Shown: positions 50,380 to 59,560, counted from the stretch's first letter. The stretch: DNA of 64,000 nt from Dechloromonas aromatica (nom. nud.) (GCA_017848965.1 JAFIHA010000015.1:38582-102581), one strand, 5' to 3'. Notes: a model not told the origin generated them from the sequence alone. Numbers and translations: made by a program.

Positions 50380-51420
50380 TCAGTGCGCGGCGGATTGTTT
50401 TGACAACCGCGAATAGCGAATCACGCCGTCGTCGCCGATTTCCCTCGACAATCGTCCGGCCTGTTCCAGATAGTTCAGATGGGCAATCGCTTCACCCATC
50501 GCGAACATGGTTTGGTGTGTATCGAGCGCCCGACCAAACAACACGTCGAGCAACCCGGCTGCGCTCTGTGGCGCTTGTTCACAGCTATTCTCCAGCGCAT
50601 GCAATCGTTCTTCGTGGTGCGCATGCAAGGCACCCACACGCGCCTGCACCCCGGTGAAGGGCAGACCGTGCGATGGCAGGACCAATGTCTGCGGCGGAAT
50701 TTCCTCGGCCATCACGGTCAGCGATTCGAGATACCAGCGCAGGGCATCGGCATCCGGCGTCGCGGCAAAAACGCTGATGTTGGTCGAGATTTTCGGCAGC
50801 AGCATGTCGCCTGAAATTAACACGCCCAGTTTGGCACAGTAAAGCGCCAGATGCTCCGGCGAATGACCATAGCCGATGAGAATTTTCCAGGCCTGTCCGT
50901 CGATCGTTACTGGCTCGCCCGCCTTCAAGCGCTGATAGTGCGCCGGCAATCCCGGCACTGCCCGCCGGTAGCCCGAGCCACGGCTGGCGAACTTGTCCAG
51001 GCGGTCAGCGTCCAGGCCATGCCGCCGGAACTGTTCGACCATGTACTGGGCGCCATGGCCGCCGACCTCGTTCCACACCGCGTGCGCGGTCAGGAACTCG
51101 GCGCTGGTCATCGCCAGCGGCGCGCCGGTCTGTTCCATCAACCAGGTCGCCAGACCGAGGTGATCGGGATGGAAGTGGGTGACGATCAAGCGCTTCACCG
51201 GACCATCAAGGCGATCGAGGATGCTGCGCCAGGTGGCGCGCACGCCGTCGTCGGGAAAGCCGGTATCAACGATGGTCCAGCCCTCGCCGTCGCGCAACAG
51301 CCAGAGGTTGATATGGTCGAGCTGGAAAGGCAGCGGCATGCGCAGCCAGAAAATGCCTGGCGCGACTTCACGCTGCTCACCGGCAGCGGGAATCTCTGTA
51401 AAGGGATAATGCAGGGACAT
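50380..51420 (-). CDS. MBL-fold metallo-hydrolase
   Basis: A 346-residue metallo-beta-lactamase-fold protein. The zinc motif is LIVTHFHPDHLG, with further ligands likely in GHSPEHLAL and the Asp in ISGDMLLPKI. It opens with PGIFWLRMPLPFQLDHINLWLLRDG. Similar proteins act as thioesterase-like or glyoxalase-like hydrolases; beside phaC and a fatty/branched acyl-CoA cluster a thioester substrate is plausible but unproven. The ATG at 51420 is preferred to one 27 nt upstream. Confidence 0.82.
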   Translation of the reverse strand: MSLHYPFTEIPAAGEQREVAPGIFWLRMPLPFQLDHINLWLLRDGEGWTIVDTGFPDDGVRATWRSILDRLDGPVKRLIVTHFHPDHLGLATWLMEQTGAPLAMTSAEFLTAHAVWNEVGGHGAQYMVEQFRRHGLDADRLDKFASRGSGYRRAVPGLPAHYQRLKAGEPVTIDGQAWKILIGYGHSPEHLALYCAKLGVLISGDMLLPKISTNISVFAATPDADALRWYLESLTVMAEEIPPQTLVLPSHGLPFTGVQARVGALHAHHEERLHALENSCEQAPQSAAGLLDVLFGRALDTHQTMFAMGEAIAHLNYLEQAGRLSREIGDDGVIRYSRLSKQSAAH

Positions 51421-51447
51421 GGTTTTCCGTTTTCGTTTTTCGAGCAA

Positions 51448-51463
51448 GTTACCATACGGTAGC
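51448..51463. promoter_or_regulatory. imperfect palindrome between the MBL and liuR genes
   Basis: GTTACCATACGGTAGC is an inverted repeat with 12 of 16 positions matching (core TACC/GGTA), lying in the divergent gap 27 nt before the MBL ATG. It does not match the LiuR operator motif, so another regulator may bind it. Confidence 0.35.
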
Positions 51464-51514
51464 GGATTGAAAAAAGCCCCGCCATCTGCTTAACTTCGCC
51501 GCAACCAAGGAGTC

Positions 51515-51907
51515 ATGATGAGCCAGCCGGCCACCTTCAGCATTTCCGACCTCGCGCGCGAGTTCGCGATCACCCCGCGCACCATCCGTTTCTGGGAAGA
51601 CCAGGGCATCCTGGCGCCGCAGCGCGAGGGCCAGAAGCGCATCTTCACCCGCCGCGACCGCGCCCGCCTGAAGATGGCGCTGCGCGGCAAGCGCCTCGGC
51701 TTGAGTCTGGCCGAGATCAAGGACCTGATCGGCATGTACAACTCGACCGAGGACGAAACACCGCAACTGCTCGAATGCCTGCGCGTCATCGAGAAGCGCC
51801 GCGCCGCACTGGAACAGCAGCGCGAAGACATCGAGGCGGTGCTCGCCGAGATTGGCCAGTTCGAGCAGCAGTGCCAGCAGGAAGTGGCGCGCCGGAAAAA
51901 TGCGTGA
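51515..51907 (+). CDS. liuR: MerR-family regulator of leucine/isovalerate degradation (LiuR)
   Basis: A 130-residue MerR protein: HTH and wing FSISDLAREFAITPRTIRFWEDQGIL, GQKRIFTRRDRARL, then a dimerisation coiled coil (LLECLRVIEKRRAALEQQRED) and a short effector tail without metal Cys. The sequence class and the immediately following TTTACGT-N2-ACGTAAA operator and isovaleryl-CoA dehydrogenase gene identify LiuR, which is expected to control the cluster in response to a branched acyl-CoA. Start: ATG at 51515 or the next codon. Confidence 0.9.
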   Translation: MMSQPATFSISDLAREFAITPRTIRFWEDQGILAPQREGQKRIFTRRDRARLKMALRGKRLGLSLAEIKDLIGMYNSTEDETPQLLECLRVIEKRRAALEQQREDIEAVLAEIGQFEQQCQQEVARRKNA

Positions 51908-51930
51908 TTTTTTTTGCCGGTTAGTTTACG

Positions 51931-51946
51931 TTTACGTCAACGTAAA
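51931..51946. promoter_or_regulatory. LiuR operator upstream of the leucine-degradation operon
   Basis: TTTACGTCAACGTAAA is a perfect 7-2-7 inverted repeat matching the LiuR consensus as I recall it. It lies 24 nt after the liuR stop and 22 nt before the thioesterase ATG, in an AT-rich promoter patch. An extra TTTACG just before (51925-51930) extends the site. Basis: consensus memory plus location. Confidence 0.8.
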
Positions 51947-51968
51947 TTAATTCACTACCCTGACCGCC

Positions 51969-52445
51969 ATGGCCCCCCCGACCGATCCCGGATTCGCTGC
52001 CCGCGTTCTCGCCAGTTTCGCGCGCCAAAGCGCCATGCACCTGATCCGCGCGACGATGCCGGTCGTCGATTACGGCTGCACCGAAATCCACGTTCCGCAC
52101 TGGGACGGCATCGAGCAGCAGCACGGTTTCGTCCATGGCGGCGTCGTCGGCATGATCGCCGACTCGGCCGCCGGCTACGCGGCGATGACCACGGTGCCGG
52201 CCAGCGCCTCGGTGCTCACCGTCGAATACAAGATGAACCTGCTCGCCCCGGCCGACGGCGACAAGCTGATCGCCCGCGGCAAGCTAGTACGCGCCGGGCG
52301 CACGCTGATCGTCACCCAGGCCGAGGTGTTCGCCGTCAGGGACGGCAGGGAAAACCTGTGCGCCTTGATGCAGCAGACGATCATGGCGATGCACGGCAAA
52401 TCGGATAGCAAGACAAGCAACAACAAACCGGAGACAAACCAATGA
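51969..52445 (+). CDS. PaaI-family hotdog thioesterase
   Basis: A 158-residue hotdog-fold protein ([13 protein letters not shown], the [22 protein letters not shown] hotdog helix, and [14 protein letters not shown]). Family activity is hydrolysis of acyl- or phenylacyl-CoA thioesters. First gene behind the LiuR operator, overlapping the isovaleryl-CoA dehydrogenase start by 4 bp, so it may clear stalled acyl-CoA intermediates (inference). Confidence 0.85.
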   Translation: MAPPTDPGFAARVLASFARQSAMHLIRATMPVVDYGCTEIHVPHWDGIEQQHGFVHGGVVGMIADSAAGYAAMTTVPASASVLTVEYKMNLLAPADGDKLIARGKLVRAGRTLIVTQAEVFAVRDGRENLCALMQQTIMAMHGKSDSKTSNNKPETNQ

Positions 52446-53614
52446 ACATTCCCAGCCTCGACTTCGCCCTCGGCGAAGACATCAACCTGCTGCGCGACGC
52501 GGTGAAAGCCTTCGCCGACGCCGAGATCGCGCCGCGCGCCGCCGAGATCGACCGAGCCAACGAATTCCCCGCCGACCTGTGGCAGAAATTCGGCGACATG
52601 GGCCTGCTCGGCATGACCGCCGGCGAAGAATACGGCGGCACCAACCTCGGTTATCTCGCGCATATCGTCGCCCTTGAGGAAATCTCGCGCGCCTCCGCTT
52701 CGGTCGGCCTCTCCTACGGCGCCCACTCGAACCTGTGCGTGAACCAGATCCGTCGCAACGGCAGCGAAGCGCAGAAGCAGAAATACCTGCCCAAGCTGAT
52801 TTCCGGCGAGCACGTCGGCGCGCTGGCGATGTCCGAGCCGAACGCCGGCTCCGACGTCGTCTCGATGAAGCTGCGCGCCGACAAGAAGGGCGACCGCTAC
52901 GTGCTCAATGGCGCCAAGATGTGGATCACCAACGGCGGCGACGCCGATACCCTGGTCGTCTATGCCAAGACCGATCCGGAGGCCGGCGCCAAGGGCATGA
53001 CCGCCTTCATCGTCGAAAAGGGCATGAAGGGTTTCAGCCACGGCACCCACCTCGACAAGCTCGGCATGCGCGGTTCCAACACCTTCCCGTTGTTCTTCGA
53101 CGACTGCGAGGTACCGGAGGAGAACGTGCTCGGCGGCGTCGGCAACGGCACCCGGGTACTGATGTCCGGCCTCGATTACGAGCGCGCCGTGCTCTGCGGC
53201 GGCCCGCTCGGCATCATGGCCGCCTGCATGGACGTCGTCGTCCCCTACCTGCACGAACGCAAGCAGTTCGGCCAGGCGATCGGCGAATTCCAGCTGATGC
53301 AGGGCAAGGTCGCCGACATGTACTCGACCTGGCAGGCCACCCGCGCCTACGTCTATGCCGTCGGCCGCGCCTGCGACAGCAGCGACCACAGCCGGACGCT
53401 GCGCAAGGACGCTGCCGGCGCCATCCTCTACTCCGCCGAAAAGGCAACCTGGATGGCCGGCGAGGCGATCCAGACACTGGGCGGCGTCGGCTACACCAAC
53501 GAATACCCGACCGGCCGCCTCTGGCGCGACGCCAAGCTGTATGAAATTGGTGCTGGCACCTCGGAAATCCGTCGCATGCTGATCGGCCGCGAACTGATGG
53601 CGGAGACCCGCTGA
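52442..53614 (+). CDS. liuA: isovaleryl-CoA dehydrogenase
   Basis: A 390-residue acyl-CoA dehydrogenase. The key feature is Glu247 in GLDYERAV, matching the unusual catalytic Glu of isovaleryl-CoA dehydrogenases, while the common YEG site reads [13 protein letters not shown] motifs MSEPNAGSD and [10 protein letters not shown] are present. It oxidises isovaleryl-CoA to 3-methylcrotonyl-CoA, the substrate of the carboxylase encoded at 61724. It is under the LiuR site. Confidence 0.93.
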   Translation: MNIPSLDFALGEDINLLRDAVKAFADAEIAPRAAEIDRANEFPADLWQKFGDMGLLGMTAGEEYGGTNLGYLAHIVALEEISRASASVGLSYGAHSNLCVNQIRRNGSEAQKQKYLPKLISGEHVGALAMSEPNAGSDVVSMKLRADKKGDRYVLNGAKMWITNGGDADTLVVYAKTDPEAGAKGMTAFIVEKGMKGFSHGTHLDKLGMRGSNTFPLFFDDCEVPEENVLGGVGNGTRVLMSGLDYERAVLCGGPLGIMAACMDVVVPYLHERKQFGQAIGEFQLMQGKVADMYSTWQATRAYVYAVGRACDSSDHSRTLRKDAAGAILYSAEKATWMAGEAIQTLGGVGYTNEYPTGRLWRDAKLYEIGAGTSEIRRMLIGRELMAETR

Positions 53615-53725
53615 ATTCATAATTACCGGCGCAGGTAGAATGGGCGATTGTCCCCGGCCACCCCGGGAACAGCGTAACCGTAGCGAAGCGGTACCCCGCC
53701 ACGCCCTACCCGGAGCCAACCCAAT

Positions 53726-54868
53726 ATGAACATCACCCTGCGCACGCTTTCCGCCGCCGACACCGAGGCCATCGAACAGGTCCGCCAGTATTTCCGCAAC
53801 TATGCGGCCTGGCTGGGTGTCGACCTCTGTTTCCAGAACTTCGACCAGGAAATGGCTTCGCTGCCCGGCGCCTATGCCGGACCGGAAGGCCGCCTGTTCT
53901 TTGCCGAGGTCGATGGCCGGCCGGCCGGCTGTGTCGGGGTACGTCCGTTCTCGGAAGGCGTCTGCGAAATGAAGCGGCTCTACGTCACGCCCGAGGAGCG
54001 CGGCCAGGGCGTCGGCCGCGTGCTGGTCGTGGCGGCGATCAAGGCGGCCAAGGAAATCGGCTACAAGCGCCTGCTGCTCGATACCCTGCCGAGCATGCGG
54101 ATGGCGGTAAAGCTTTATCGCGAACTCGGCTTCAACGAAGTGCCGGCCTACTACCCGACGCCGGTCGAGAACACGATCTTCCTCGCCCTCGACCTCGACA
54201 ACTGGTCGGAAGAGGAAAACTGCAACGAGAACCTCTGCCACCTGTTCGACTACAACCGCGCCTGGGCCCGCCAGATGCGCGAGATCGACCCGACCTACTT
54301 CGACAAGCTGGCCCAGTTGCAAAACCCGGAGTTCCTCTGGATCGGCTGCTCCGATTCGCGCGTGCCGGCCAACCAGATCGTCGGCCTGCTGCCGGGCGAA
54401 GTCTTCGTCCATCGCAACGTCGCCAACGTCGTCGTCCATACCGACCTCAACTGCCTGTCGGTCATTCAGTACGCGGTCGACGTGCTGCGCGTCAAACACA
54501 TCATGGTCGTCGGCCATTACGGCTGCGGGGGCGTGCTGGCCGCGCTCAATCGCGCCCGCGTCGGCGTCGTCGACCTCTGGCTGCGCCATGTACACGACGT
54601 CCATAACAAACACCTTGCTGCGGTCGACGCGCTGCCGCCGGAAAAACGCCACGACCGCCTGTGCGAACTGAACGTCCTCGAACAGGTGGTCAACGTCTGC
54701 CACAATCCAGTCGTCCAGGACGCCTGGCAACGCGGCCAGCAACTGACCATTCACGGCTGGATCTACGGCCTCAGGGACGGCCACATGCACGACCTCGGCA
54801 TCACCATCGACGCACCAACCGATCTACCCACCCGTTACCAGGCGGCGCTGCTCGCGCTCGACGCCTGA
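53726..54868 (+). CDS. GNAT acetyltransferase fused to beta-carbonic anhydrase
   Basis: A 380-residue two-domain protein. Residues 1-155 are a GNAT fold (MKRLYVTPEERGQGVGRVLV, acetyl-CoA loop residues 92-97; LYRELGF). After a short linker, residues about 170-380 are a beta-class carbonic anhydrase with Zn/dyad residues Cys208, Asp210 and Arg212 in GCSDSR, and His264 and Cys267 in GHYGCGG. Both halves look intact. Position between isovaleryl-CoA dehydrogenase and thiolase suggests supply of bicarbonate for methylcrotonyl-CoA carboxylase; the GNAT substrate is unknown. The 111-bp gap upstream may hold its own promoter. Confidence 0.88.
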   Translation: MNITLRTLSAADTEAIEQVRQYFRNYAAWLGVDLCFQNFDQEMASLPGAYAGPEGRLFFAEVDGRPAGCVGVRPFSEGVCEMKRLYVTPEERGQGVGRVLVVAAIKAAKEIGYKRLLLDTLPSMRMAVKLYRELGFNEVPAYYPTPVENTIFLALDLDNWSEEENCNENLCHLFDYNRAWARQMREIDPTYFDKLAQLQNPEFLWIGCSDSRVPANQIVGLLPGEVFVHRNVANVVVHTDLNCLSVIQYAVDVLRVKHIMVVGHYGCGGVLAALNRARVGVVDLWLRHVHDVHNKHLAAVDALPPEKRHDRLCELNVLEQVVNVCHNPVVQDAWQRGQQLTIHGWIYGLRDGHMHDLGITIDAPTDLPTRYQAALLALDA

Positions 54869-54917
54869 ACCTTTCCCGCAACCCAATTCCCATAACAATC
54901 CGCAAGGAGAACACAGC

Positions 54918-56108
54918 ATGAACGACCCGATTGTCATCGTATCCGCCGCCCGCACCGCCATGGGCAGTTTCCAGGGAGGCTTCTCCGGCCTCACCGCCGC
55001 CAACCTCGGCGCCGAGGCGATCAAGGCCGCCGTTGCCCGCGCCGGCATCGACGCCAACCTGGTGGAAGAAGTCCTGATGGGCTGCGTCCTGCAAGCCGGC
55101 CAGGGCCAGGCGCCGGCCCGCCAGGCGGCATTGCAGGCCGGTCTGCCGCTGTCGGCCGGCTGCGCCACCATCCACAAGGTCTGCGGTTCGGCGATGAAGG
55201 CCACCATGCTCGGTCACGACGGCCTGCTCGCCGGTTCCTGCAACATCGCCGTCGTCGGCGGCATGGAGTCGATGACCAACGCCCCCTACTTGCTGCCCAA
55301 GGCACGCGGCGGCTATCGCCTCGGCCACGGCCAGTTGCTCGACCACATGTTCCTCGACGGCCTCGAAGACGCCTACGGCAAGGAAACGCGCGGCCGCCTG
55401 ATGGGCACTTTTGCCGAAGAGTGTGCGGCCACTTACGGCTTCACCCGCGAAGCGCAGGATGCCTACGCTGTGCAATCGACGACGCGCGCCATCGAAGCCA
55501 GCAACAACGGCAGCTTCACCTGGGAAATCACCCCGGTCACCGTCGCCGGCCGCAAGGGCGACGTCGTCGTCGACAAGGACGAAGGCCCGTTCGCGGTCAA
55601 CGTCGACAAGATCCCGACCCTGAAGCCGGCGTTCAAGAAGGACGGCACCGTCACCGCCGCCAACTCCTCGTCGATTTCCGACGGCGCCGCCGCCATGGTG
55701 CTGATGCGCGAATCGCAAGCCGCCAAGCTCGGCCTCGCCCCGATTGCCCGCATCGTCGCCCACACCACGCATGCCGGCACCCCGGCGCTGTTCCCGTCGG
55801 CGCCGGTCGGCGCCATGCAGAAGCTGTTCGCCAAGACCGGCTGGAGCGCCGACAGCGTCGACCTGTTCGAAGTCAATGAAGCCTTCGCCGTCGTCGCCAT
55901 GGCCGCGCTGCACGACCTCAAGCTCGACCCGGCGAAGGTCAACGTGCATGGTGGCGCCTGCGCGCTGGGTCACCCGATCGGCGCTTCCGGCGCCCGCATC
56001 GTCGTCACCCTGCTCGGCGCACTGAAGAAACAGGGACTCAAGCGCGGCGTCGCCTCGCTGTGCATCGGCGGTGGCGAAGCGACTGCCCTCGCCGTGGAAA
56101 TGCTCTAA
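54918..56108 (+). CDS. atoB: acetyl-CoA C-acetyltransferase (thiolase)
   Basis: A 396-residue thiolase. The nucleophile Cys is in IHKVCGSAMKA, with the C-terminal GGACALGHPIGASGARI and CIGGGEATAL active-site motifs. It catalyses reversible condensation or cleavage of acetoacetyl-CoA, the end step of leucine breakdown and the first step of PHB formation (phaA role), so it could feed both. AAGGAG lies before the ATG. The next gene begins at its stop. Confidence 0.94.
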   Translation: MNDPIVIVSAARTAMGSFQGGFSGLTAANLGAEAIKAAVARAGIDANLVEEVLMGCVLQAGQGQAPARQAALQAGLPLSAGCATIHKVCGSAMKATMLGHDGLLAGSCNIAVVGGMESMTNAPYLLPKARGGYRLGHGQLLDHMFLDGLEDAYGKETRGRLMGTFAEECAATYGFTREAQDAYAVQSTTRAIEASNNGSFTWEITPVTVAGRKGDVVVDKDEGPFAVNVDKIPTLKPAFKKDGTVTAANSSSISDGAAAMVLMRESQAAKLGLAPIARIVAHTTHAGTPALFPSAPVGAMQKLFAKTGWSADSVDLFEVNEAFAVVAMAALHDLKLDPAKVNVHGGACALGHPIGASGARIVVTLLGALKKQGLKRGVASLCIGGGEATALAVEML

Positions 56109-57023
56109 GTGCCGCAAGCGGCCCGGACCCTGACCTACGTCAAGCTGGTGGCAGCGATGGCGATGTGGGGCGGCACCTGGATTGCCGGGCGGGTGATCGC
56201 CCAGGAACTCAGTGCCCCGCTCGCCGTCGCCGCGCTGCGCTTCGTCGTCGCCGGCCTGGTGGTCGGCGGCGTCATGCTGATCTCCGGCGGCGGCATCGCG
56301 CTGCCGAAGGACCGGCAGGAATGGGGTCTGGTCTGGGCGCTGGGTTTCTTTGGCATCTTCCTCTACGGCCTGTGCTTCTTTTTCGGGCTGCAGCACATTC
56401 CGGCCGGGCGCGGCGCCCTGGTGGTCGCGCTCAATCCGGTGGTCATCGTGCTGCTCGCCTGGGCCATCGGCAAGGAAGGCATGAACCGGCGCAAGGCGCT
56501 GGGCAGCGCAATCGCGCTCGCCGGCTGCCTGACCGTGATCGGCAACGGCGACCCGCTGGCCCTGCTGCAAGGCACGGTCGGCATCGGCGAGTGGCTGATC
56601 GTCGGCTGCGTGCTGAGCTGGGCGGCCTACACCTTCATCGGCTGGCGGGCGACCGGCCATTTCTCGGCGCTGGCGACCACGCTCTACGCCAGCTTCAGCG
56701 GCGCCTTCCTGCTCGGCCTGGCCGCGCTGGTCCAGGGCGACGTCGATTTCGCCGGCTGGTCGTGGCGGGTGTGGAGCAGCATGCTCTTCCTCGCCGTCTT
56801 CGGCACCGCCATCGCCTACACCTGGTTCACCGCCGCCGTGCAGCAGCTTGGCGCCGGCCACGCCTCGGTCTTCATCAACCTGGTCCCGGTCTTCGCCGTG
56901 CTGCAGGCCGCCGTCCTGCTCGACGAGCGGCTCGGCCTGCCGGTACTTTTTGGCGGCCTGCTGGTGATTGCCGGCGTCTGGCTGACCACCGTACAAAAAA
57001 CAACTCTGGAGAAAACAGCATGA
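56109..57023 (+). CDS. EamA/DMT-family transporter
   Basis: A 304-residue protein with ten hydrophobic helices and two EamA repeats (KLVAAMAMWGGTWIAGRVIAQ; WLIVGCVLSWAAYTFIGW). It starts at a GTG directly after the thiolase TAA and overlaps the acyl-CoA dehydrogenase by 4 bp, so it is part of this operon. Substrate unknown; export of amino or keto acids, or of an overflow intermediate, would fit the context (inference). Confidence 0.85.
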   Translation: MPQAARTLTYVKLVAAMAMWGGTWIAGRVIAQELSAPLAVAALRFVVAGLVVGGVMLISGGGIALPKDRQEWGLVWALGFFGIFLYGLCFFFGLQHIPAGRGALVVALNPVVIVLLAWAIGKEGMNRRKALGSAIALAGCLTVIGNGDPLALLQGTVGIGEWLIVGCVLSWAAYTFIGWRATGHFSALATTLYASFSGAFLLGLAALVQGDVDFAGWSWRVWSSMLFLAVFGTAIAYTWFTAAVQQLGAGHASVFINLVPVFAVLQAAVLLDERLGLPVLFGGLLVIAGVWLTTVQKTTLEKTA

Positions 57024-58156
57024 TTCTGACGCAAGAACAGGAAATGATCCGCGACACCATGCGCGCCTTCGCGCAGGAACGCCTCGCCCCCTTCGCCGCC
57101 GAATGGGACAAGAACCACAGCTTCCCTGCCGACGCGCTGAAGGAACTCGGCGAACTGGGCGCGATGGGCATGGTCGTGCCCGAAGAATGGGACGGCGCCG
57201 GCATGGACTACATGTCGCTGGTGCTGACCCTGGAAGAAATCGCCGCCGGCGACGGCGCCACCTCGACCATCGTCTCGGTGCAGAACTCGCTGGCTTGCGG
57301 CATCACGATGAAGTACGGCAGCGACGCGCAAAAGGAAGAATGGTTGAAGCCGCTGGCGCGCGGCGAGAAGTGGGGCTGCTTCTGCCTGACCGAGCCGCAC
57401 ACCGGCTCGGATGCCGCCGCGATCACCACGCGCGCCGACAAGGATGGCGACTTCTTCGTGCTCAACGGCGTCAAGCAGTTCATCACCACCGGCAAGCACG
57501 CCCACATGGCCATCGTCTTCGCGGTGACCGACAAGGCCGCCGGCAAGAAGGGCATTTCCTGCTTCCTGATCCCGACCAGCACGCCCGGCTTCGTCGTCGG
57601 CCGCACCGAGGACAAGATGGGCCAGCACGCCTCCGACACCGTGCAGATCATCCTGGAAAACTGCCGCGTCCCGGCTTCCGCGCTGCTCGGCAAGGAAGGC
57701 GAAGGCTACAAGATCGCGCTTTCCAACCTCGAAGCCGGCCGCATCGGCATCGCCGCGCAGAGCATCGGCATGGCCCGTGCCGCGTTCGAAGCCGCCGTGC
57801 GCTATGCCAAGGAACGCGTCACCTTCGGCGTGCCGATCATCGAGCACCAGGCGGTCAACTTCAAGCTGGCCGACATGAACACCCTGCTCGACGCCGCCCG
57901 CCTGATGGTCTGGCGCGCCGCCCAGTTGAAGGACGCCGGCAAGCCCTGCCTGAAGGAAGCCTCGATGGCCAAGATGTTCGCTTCCGAAGCCGCCGAGAAG
58001 ATCGCTTCCGACGCCATCCAGATTCACGGCGGCGTTGGCTACACCAGCGACTTCCCGGTCGAACGCATCTACCGCGATGTGCGCATCTGCCAGATCTACG
58101 AAGGCGCCAACGACATCCAGCGGCTGGTGATCGGTCGTTCGATCGCCGCCGAGTAA
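57020..58156 (+). CDS. acyl-CoA dehydrogenase
   Basis: A 378-residue short/branched-chain-type acyl-CoA dehydrogenase. The catalytic Glu is in QIYEGANDIQRL, a standard position, unlike the isovaleryl enzyme at 52442. LTEPHTGSDAAA and QFITTGKHAHM mark the FAD site; GIAAQSIGMARAAFEAAVRYA is the tetramer helix region. It is likely to act on a butyryl- or 2-methylbutyryl-CoA-like substrate. ATGA overlap with the transporter upstream. Confidence 0.9.
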   Translation: MILTQEQEMIRDTMRAFAQERLAPFAAEWDKNHSFPADALKELGELGAMGMVVPEEWDGAGMDYMSLVLTLEEIAAGDGATSTIVSVQNSLACGITMKYGSDAQKEEWLKPLARGEKWGCFCLTEPHTGSDAAAITTRADKDGDFFVLNGVKQFITTGKHAHMAIVFAVTDKAAGKKGISCFLIPTSTPGFVVGRTEDKMGQHASDTVQIILENCRVPASALLGKEGEGYKIALSNLEAGRIGIAAQSIGMARAAFEAAVRYAKERVTFGVPIIEHQAVNFKLADMNTLLDAARLMVWRAAQLKDAGKPCLKEASMAKMFASEAAEKIASDAIQIHGGVGYTSDFPVERIYRDVRICQIYEGANDIQRLVIGRSIAAE

Positions 58157-58164
58157 GGAAAGAA

Positions 58165-58974
58165 ATGGCCTCGCCAAAATCAAACAGCCGTCCCGACGTC
58201 GAAGAGCACTCCCTTCGGCTGGCAGTACTGATCGATGCCGATAATGCGCAGGCCTCGGTCATTGAGGGCTTGTTGGCGGAAATTGCCCGTTTTGGCGAGG
58301 CCAGCGTCAAACGTATCTATGGCGATTTCACGTCGCCCAATAGCGCGCAGTGGAAAAAAGTGCTCAATCAGCACGCCATCAAACCGGTGCAGCAGTTTGC
58401 TTACACCACCGGCAAAAATGCGACCGATGGGACAATGATCATCGATGCGATGGATCTTCTCTACACCCGTCGTTTTGATGGTTTCTGTCTGGTTTCCAGC
58501 GACAGCGACTTCACCGGACTGGCCCTGCGCATCCGCGAAGAAGGCCTGAGCGTCTTTGGTTTCGGCGAAGAAAAAACACCGGATGCATTCCGTAATGCGT
58601 GCCACAAGTTCGTTTTTACCGAGGTTCTTCGGGCGCTACCGATGACAACGCCCCCTGCTGAGCCCGAATCAGACGAACAGCCCATCCAGCAGACAAGCTC
58701 CTCCCCTGTCGCCAAGAAAGCCCTGCCGCTTCGCTTTGTTTTGCAAGCACTGGATCAGGCCTGTGATGACAGCGGCTGGGCAAATCTGGGCGCTTTTGGC
58801 AGCTATCTGACGAAACTGCAGTCTGATTTCGATCCGCGTTTGTACGGATTCAAGAAACTGAGCGAACTGGTCAGATCAAAACCCCACCTATTTGTTGTTG
58901 AAGAGCGGCAGCTCACCGGCAGCAACTCACCAGTCATTTATGTCCGAAAAAGGCCGGGAAAGGGAATTCAATGA
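58165..58974 (+). CDS. NYN-domain RNase-like protein with C-terminal LOTUS (OST-HTH) domain
   Basis: A 269-residue protein. Residues about 15-160 form a PIN-like NYN nuclease domain with acidic residues in AVLIDADNAQ, TDGTMIIDAMDLLY and LVSSDSDFTGLAL. A Pro/Gln/Ser-rich linker leads to a LOTUS/OST-HTH domain (about 185-260: ALDQACDDSGWANLGAFGSYL, FGFKKLSEL-type segment DPRLYGFKKLSELV) that binds RNA or G-quadruplexes in other families. Base composition is visibly more AT-rich than its neighbours, suggesting later acquisition. It overlaps the convergent vapC end by 7 bp. Confidence 0.88.
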   Translation: MASPKSNSRPDVEEHSLRLAVLIDADNAQASVIEGLLAEIARFGEASVKRIYGDFTSPNSAQWKKVLNQHAIKPVQQFAYTTGKNATDGTMIIDAMDLLYTRRFDGFCLVSSDSDFTGLALRIREEGLSVFGFGEEKTPDAFRNACHKFVFTEVLRALPMTTPPAEPESDEQPIQQTSSSPVAKKALPLRFVLQALDQACDDSGWANLGAFGSYLTKLQSDFDPRLYGFKKLSELVRSKPHLFVVEERQLTGSNSPVIYVRKRPGKGIQ

Positions 58975-59369
58975 CCAGGCCAGGCCGAAACCAGTCCCAG
59001 GTGTTCAACGAAAGGATCGAAATCCCGGTCGTTGTACAGGAGTGCATAGCCGTGTTCGATGCAACTGGTCGCGATCAGGGTGTCGATGGTCTTGCGCACA
59101 GTGATGCCCCGCGCCCGCAGTTGGCGGAAGTTACTCGCCGCCTGCTGGGCAATTTCGGCCCCCACCAGAGGCACCACCGGCAGCGCTGTCAGCAGCGCCC
59201 TGGCCTGGGCGTAATCCCGGTCGCTGACAAACCCCTGCAGGACTTCGGCCAGGATCAGGTCGCCAACGACGATCAACTGACTACCGAGCAGTCGGTCCAG
59301 GCAGTCGGTTTGTGGCGTGACAGCACCCCGAAAGTAATCGATCCAGACGCTGGAATCGACAAGGGTCAC
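58968..59369 (-). CDS. vapC: VapC-type PIN-domain toxin (ribonuclease)
   Basis: A 133-residue PIN nuclease: LVDSSVWIDYF (Asp4 region), ILAEVLQGF (Glu), IDTLIATSCIEHGYALLYNDRDFDPF (Asp pair). In VapBC systems it cleaves tRNA or rRNA when freed from VapB. Its start overlaps the vapB stop (ATGA). The pair lies between metabolic operons and looks like a small mobile addiction module. Confidence 0.92.
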   Translation of the reverse strand: MTLVDSSVWIDYFRGAVTPQTDCLDRLLGSQLIVVGDLILAEVLQGFVSDRDYAQARALLTALPVVPLVGAEIAQQAASNFRQLRARGITVRKTIDTLIATSCIEHGYALLYNDRDFDPFVEHLGLVSAWPGH

Positions 59370-59560
59370 CGATCCTGCCTCATGCGATCAAGGTCACCCT
59401 GCCAGTCGAGGCGCCCACGAAACTTGCGGATTTCCTCCTGCTGGGCAAGACGCAACAAGGTCTTCAGCCCGGCCTCAACCGCCTCACGCTTGGTTTTCAA
59501 ACCGGTAAGCTGCATTGCGGCCTGCATCAGGCCGTCGTCAATAACGATGTTGGTACGCAC
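59366..59560 (-). CDS. vapB: VapB-type antitoxin
   Basis: A 64-residue ribbon-helix-helix antitoxin (RTNIVIDDGLMQAAMQLTG, TKREAVEAGLKTLL), with a C-terminal tail that would block VapC. The start is the GTG at 59560, with AAGGG 8 nt upstream; a GTG 9 nt earlier is also open. It would bind its own promoter in the 65-bp gap upstream. Confidence 0.9.
   Translation of the reverse strand: MRTNIVIDDGLMQAAMQLTGLKTKREAVEAGLKTLLRLAQQEEIRKFRGRLDWQGDLDRMRQDR

Noticed and set aside
52175-56996. Two very long minus-strand frames (about 870 and 730 codons)
   Set aside because: Both mirror the isovaleryl-CoA dehydrogenase, GNAT-CA, thiolase and EamA genes; the encoded sequences are Arg/His/Asp/Gln-rich with no domain.
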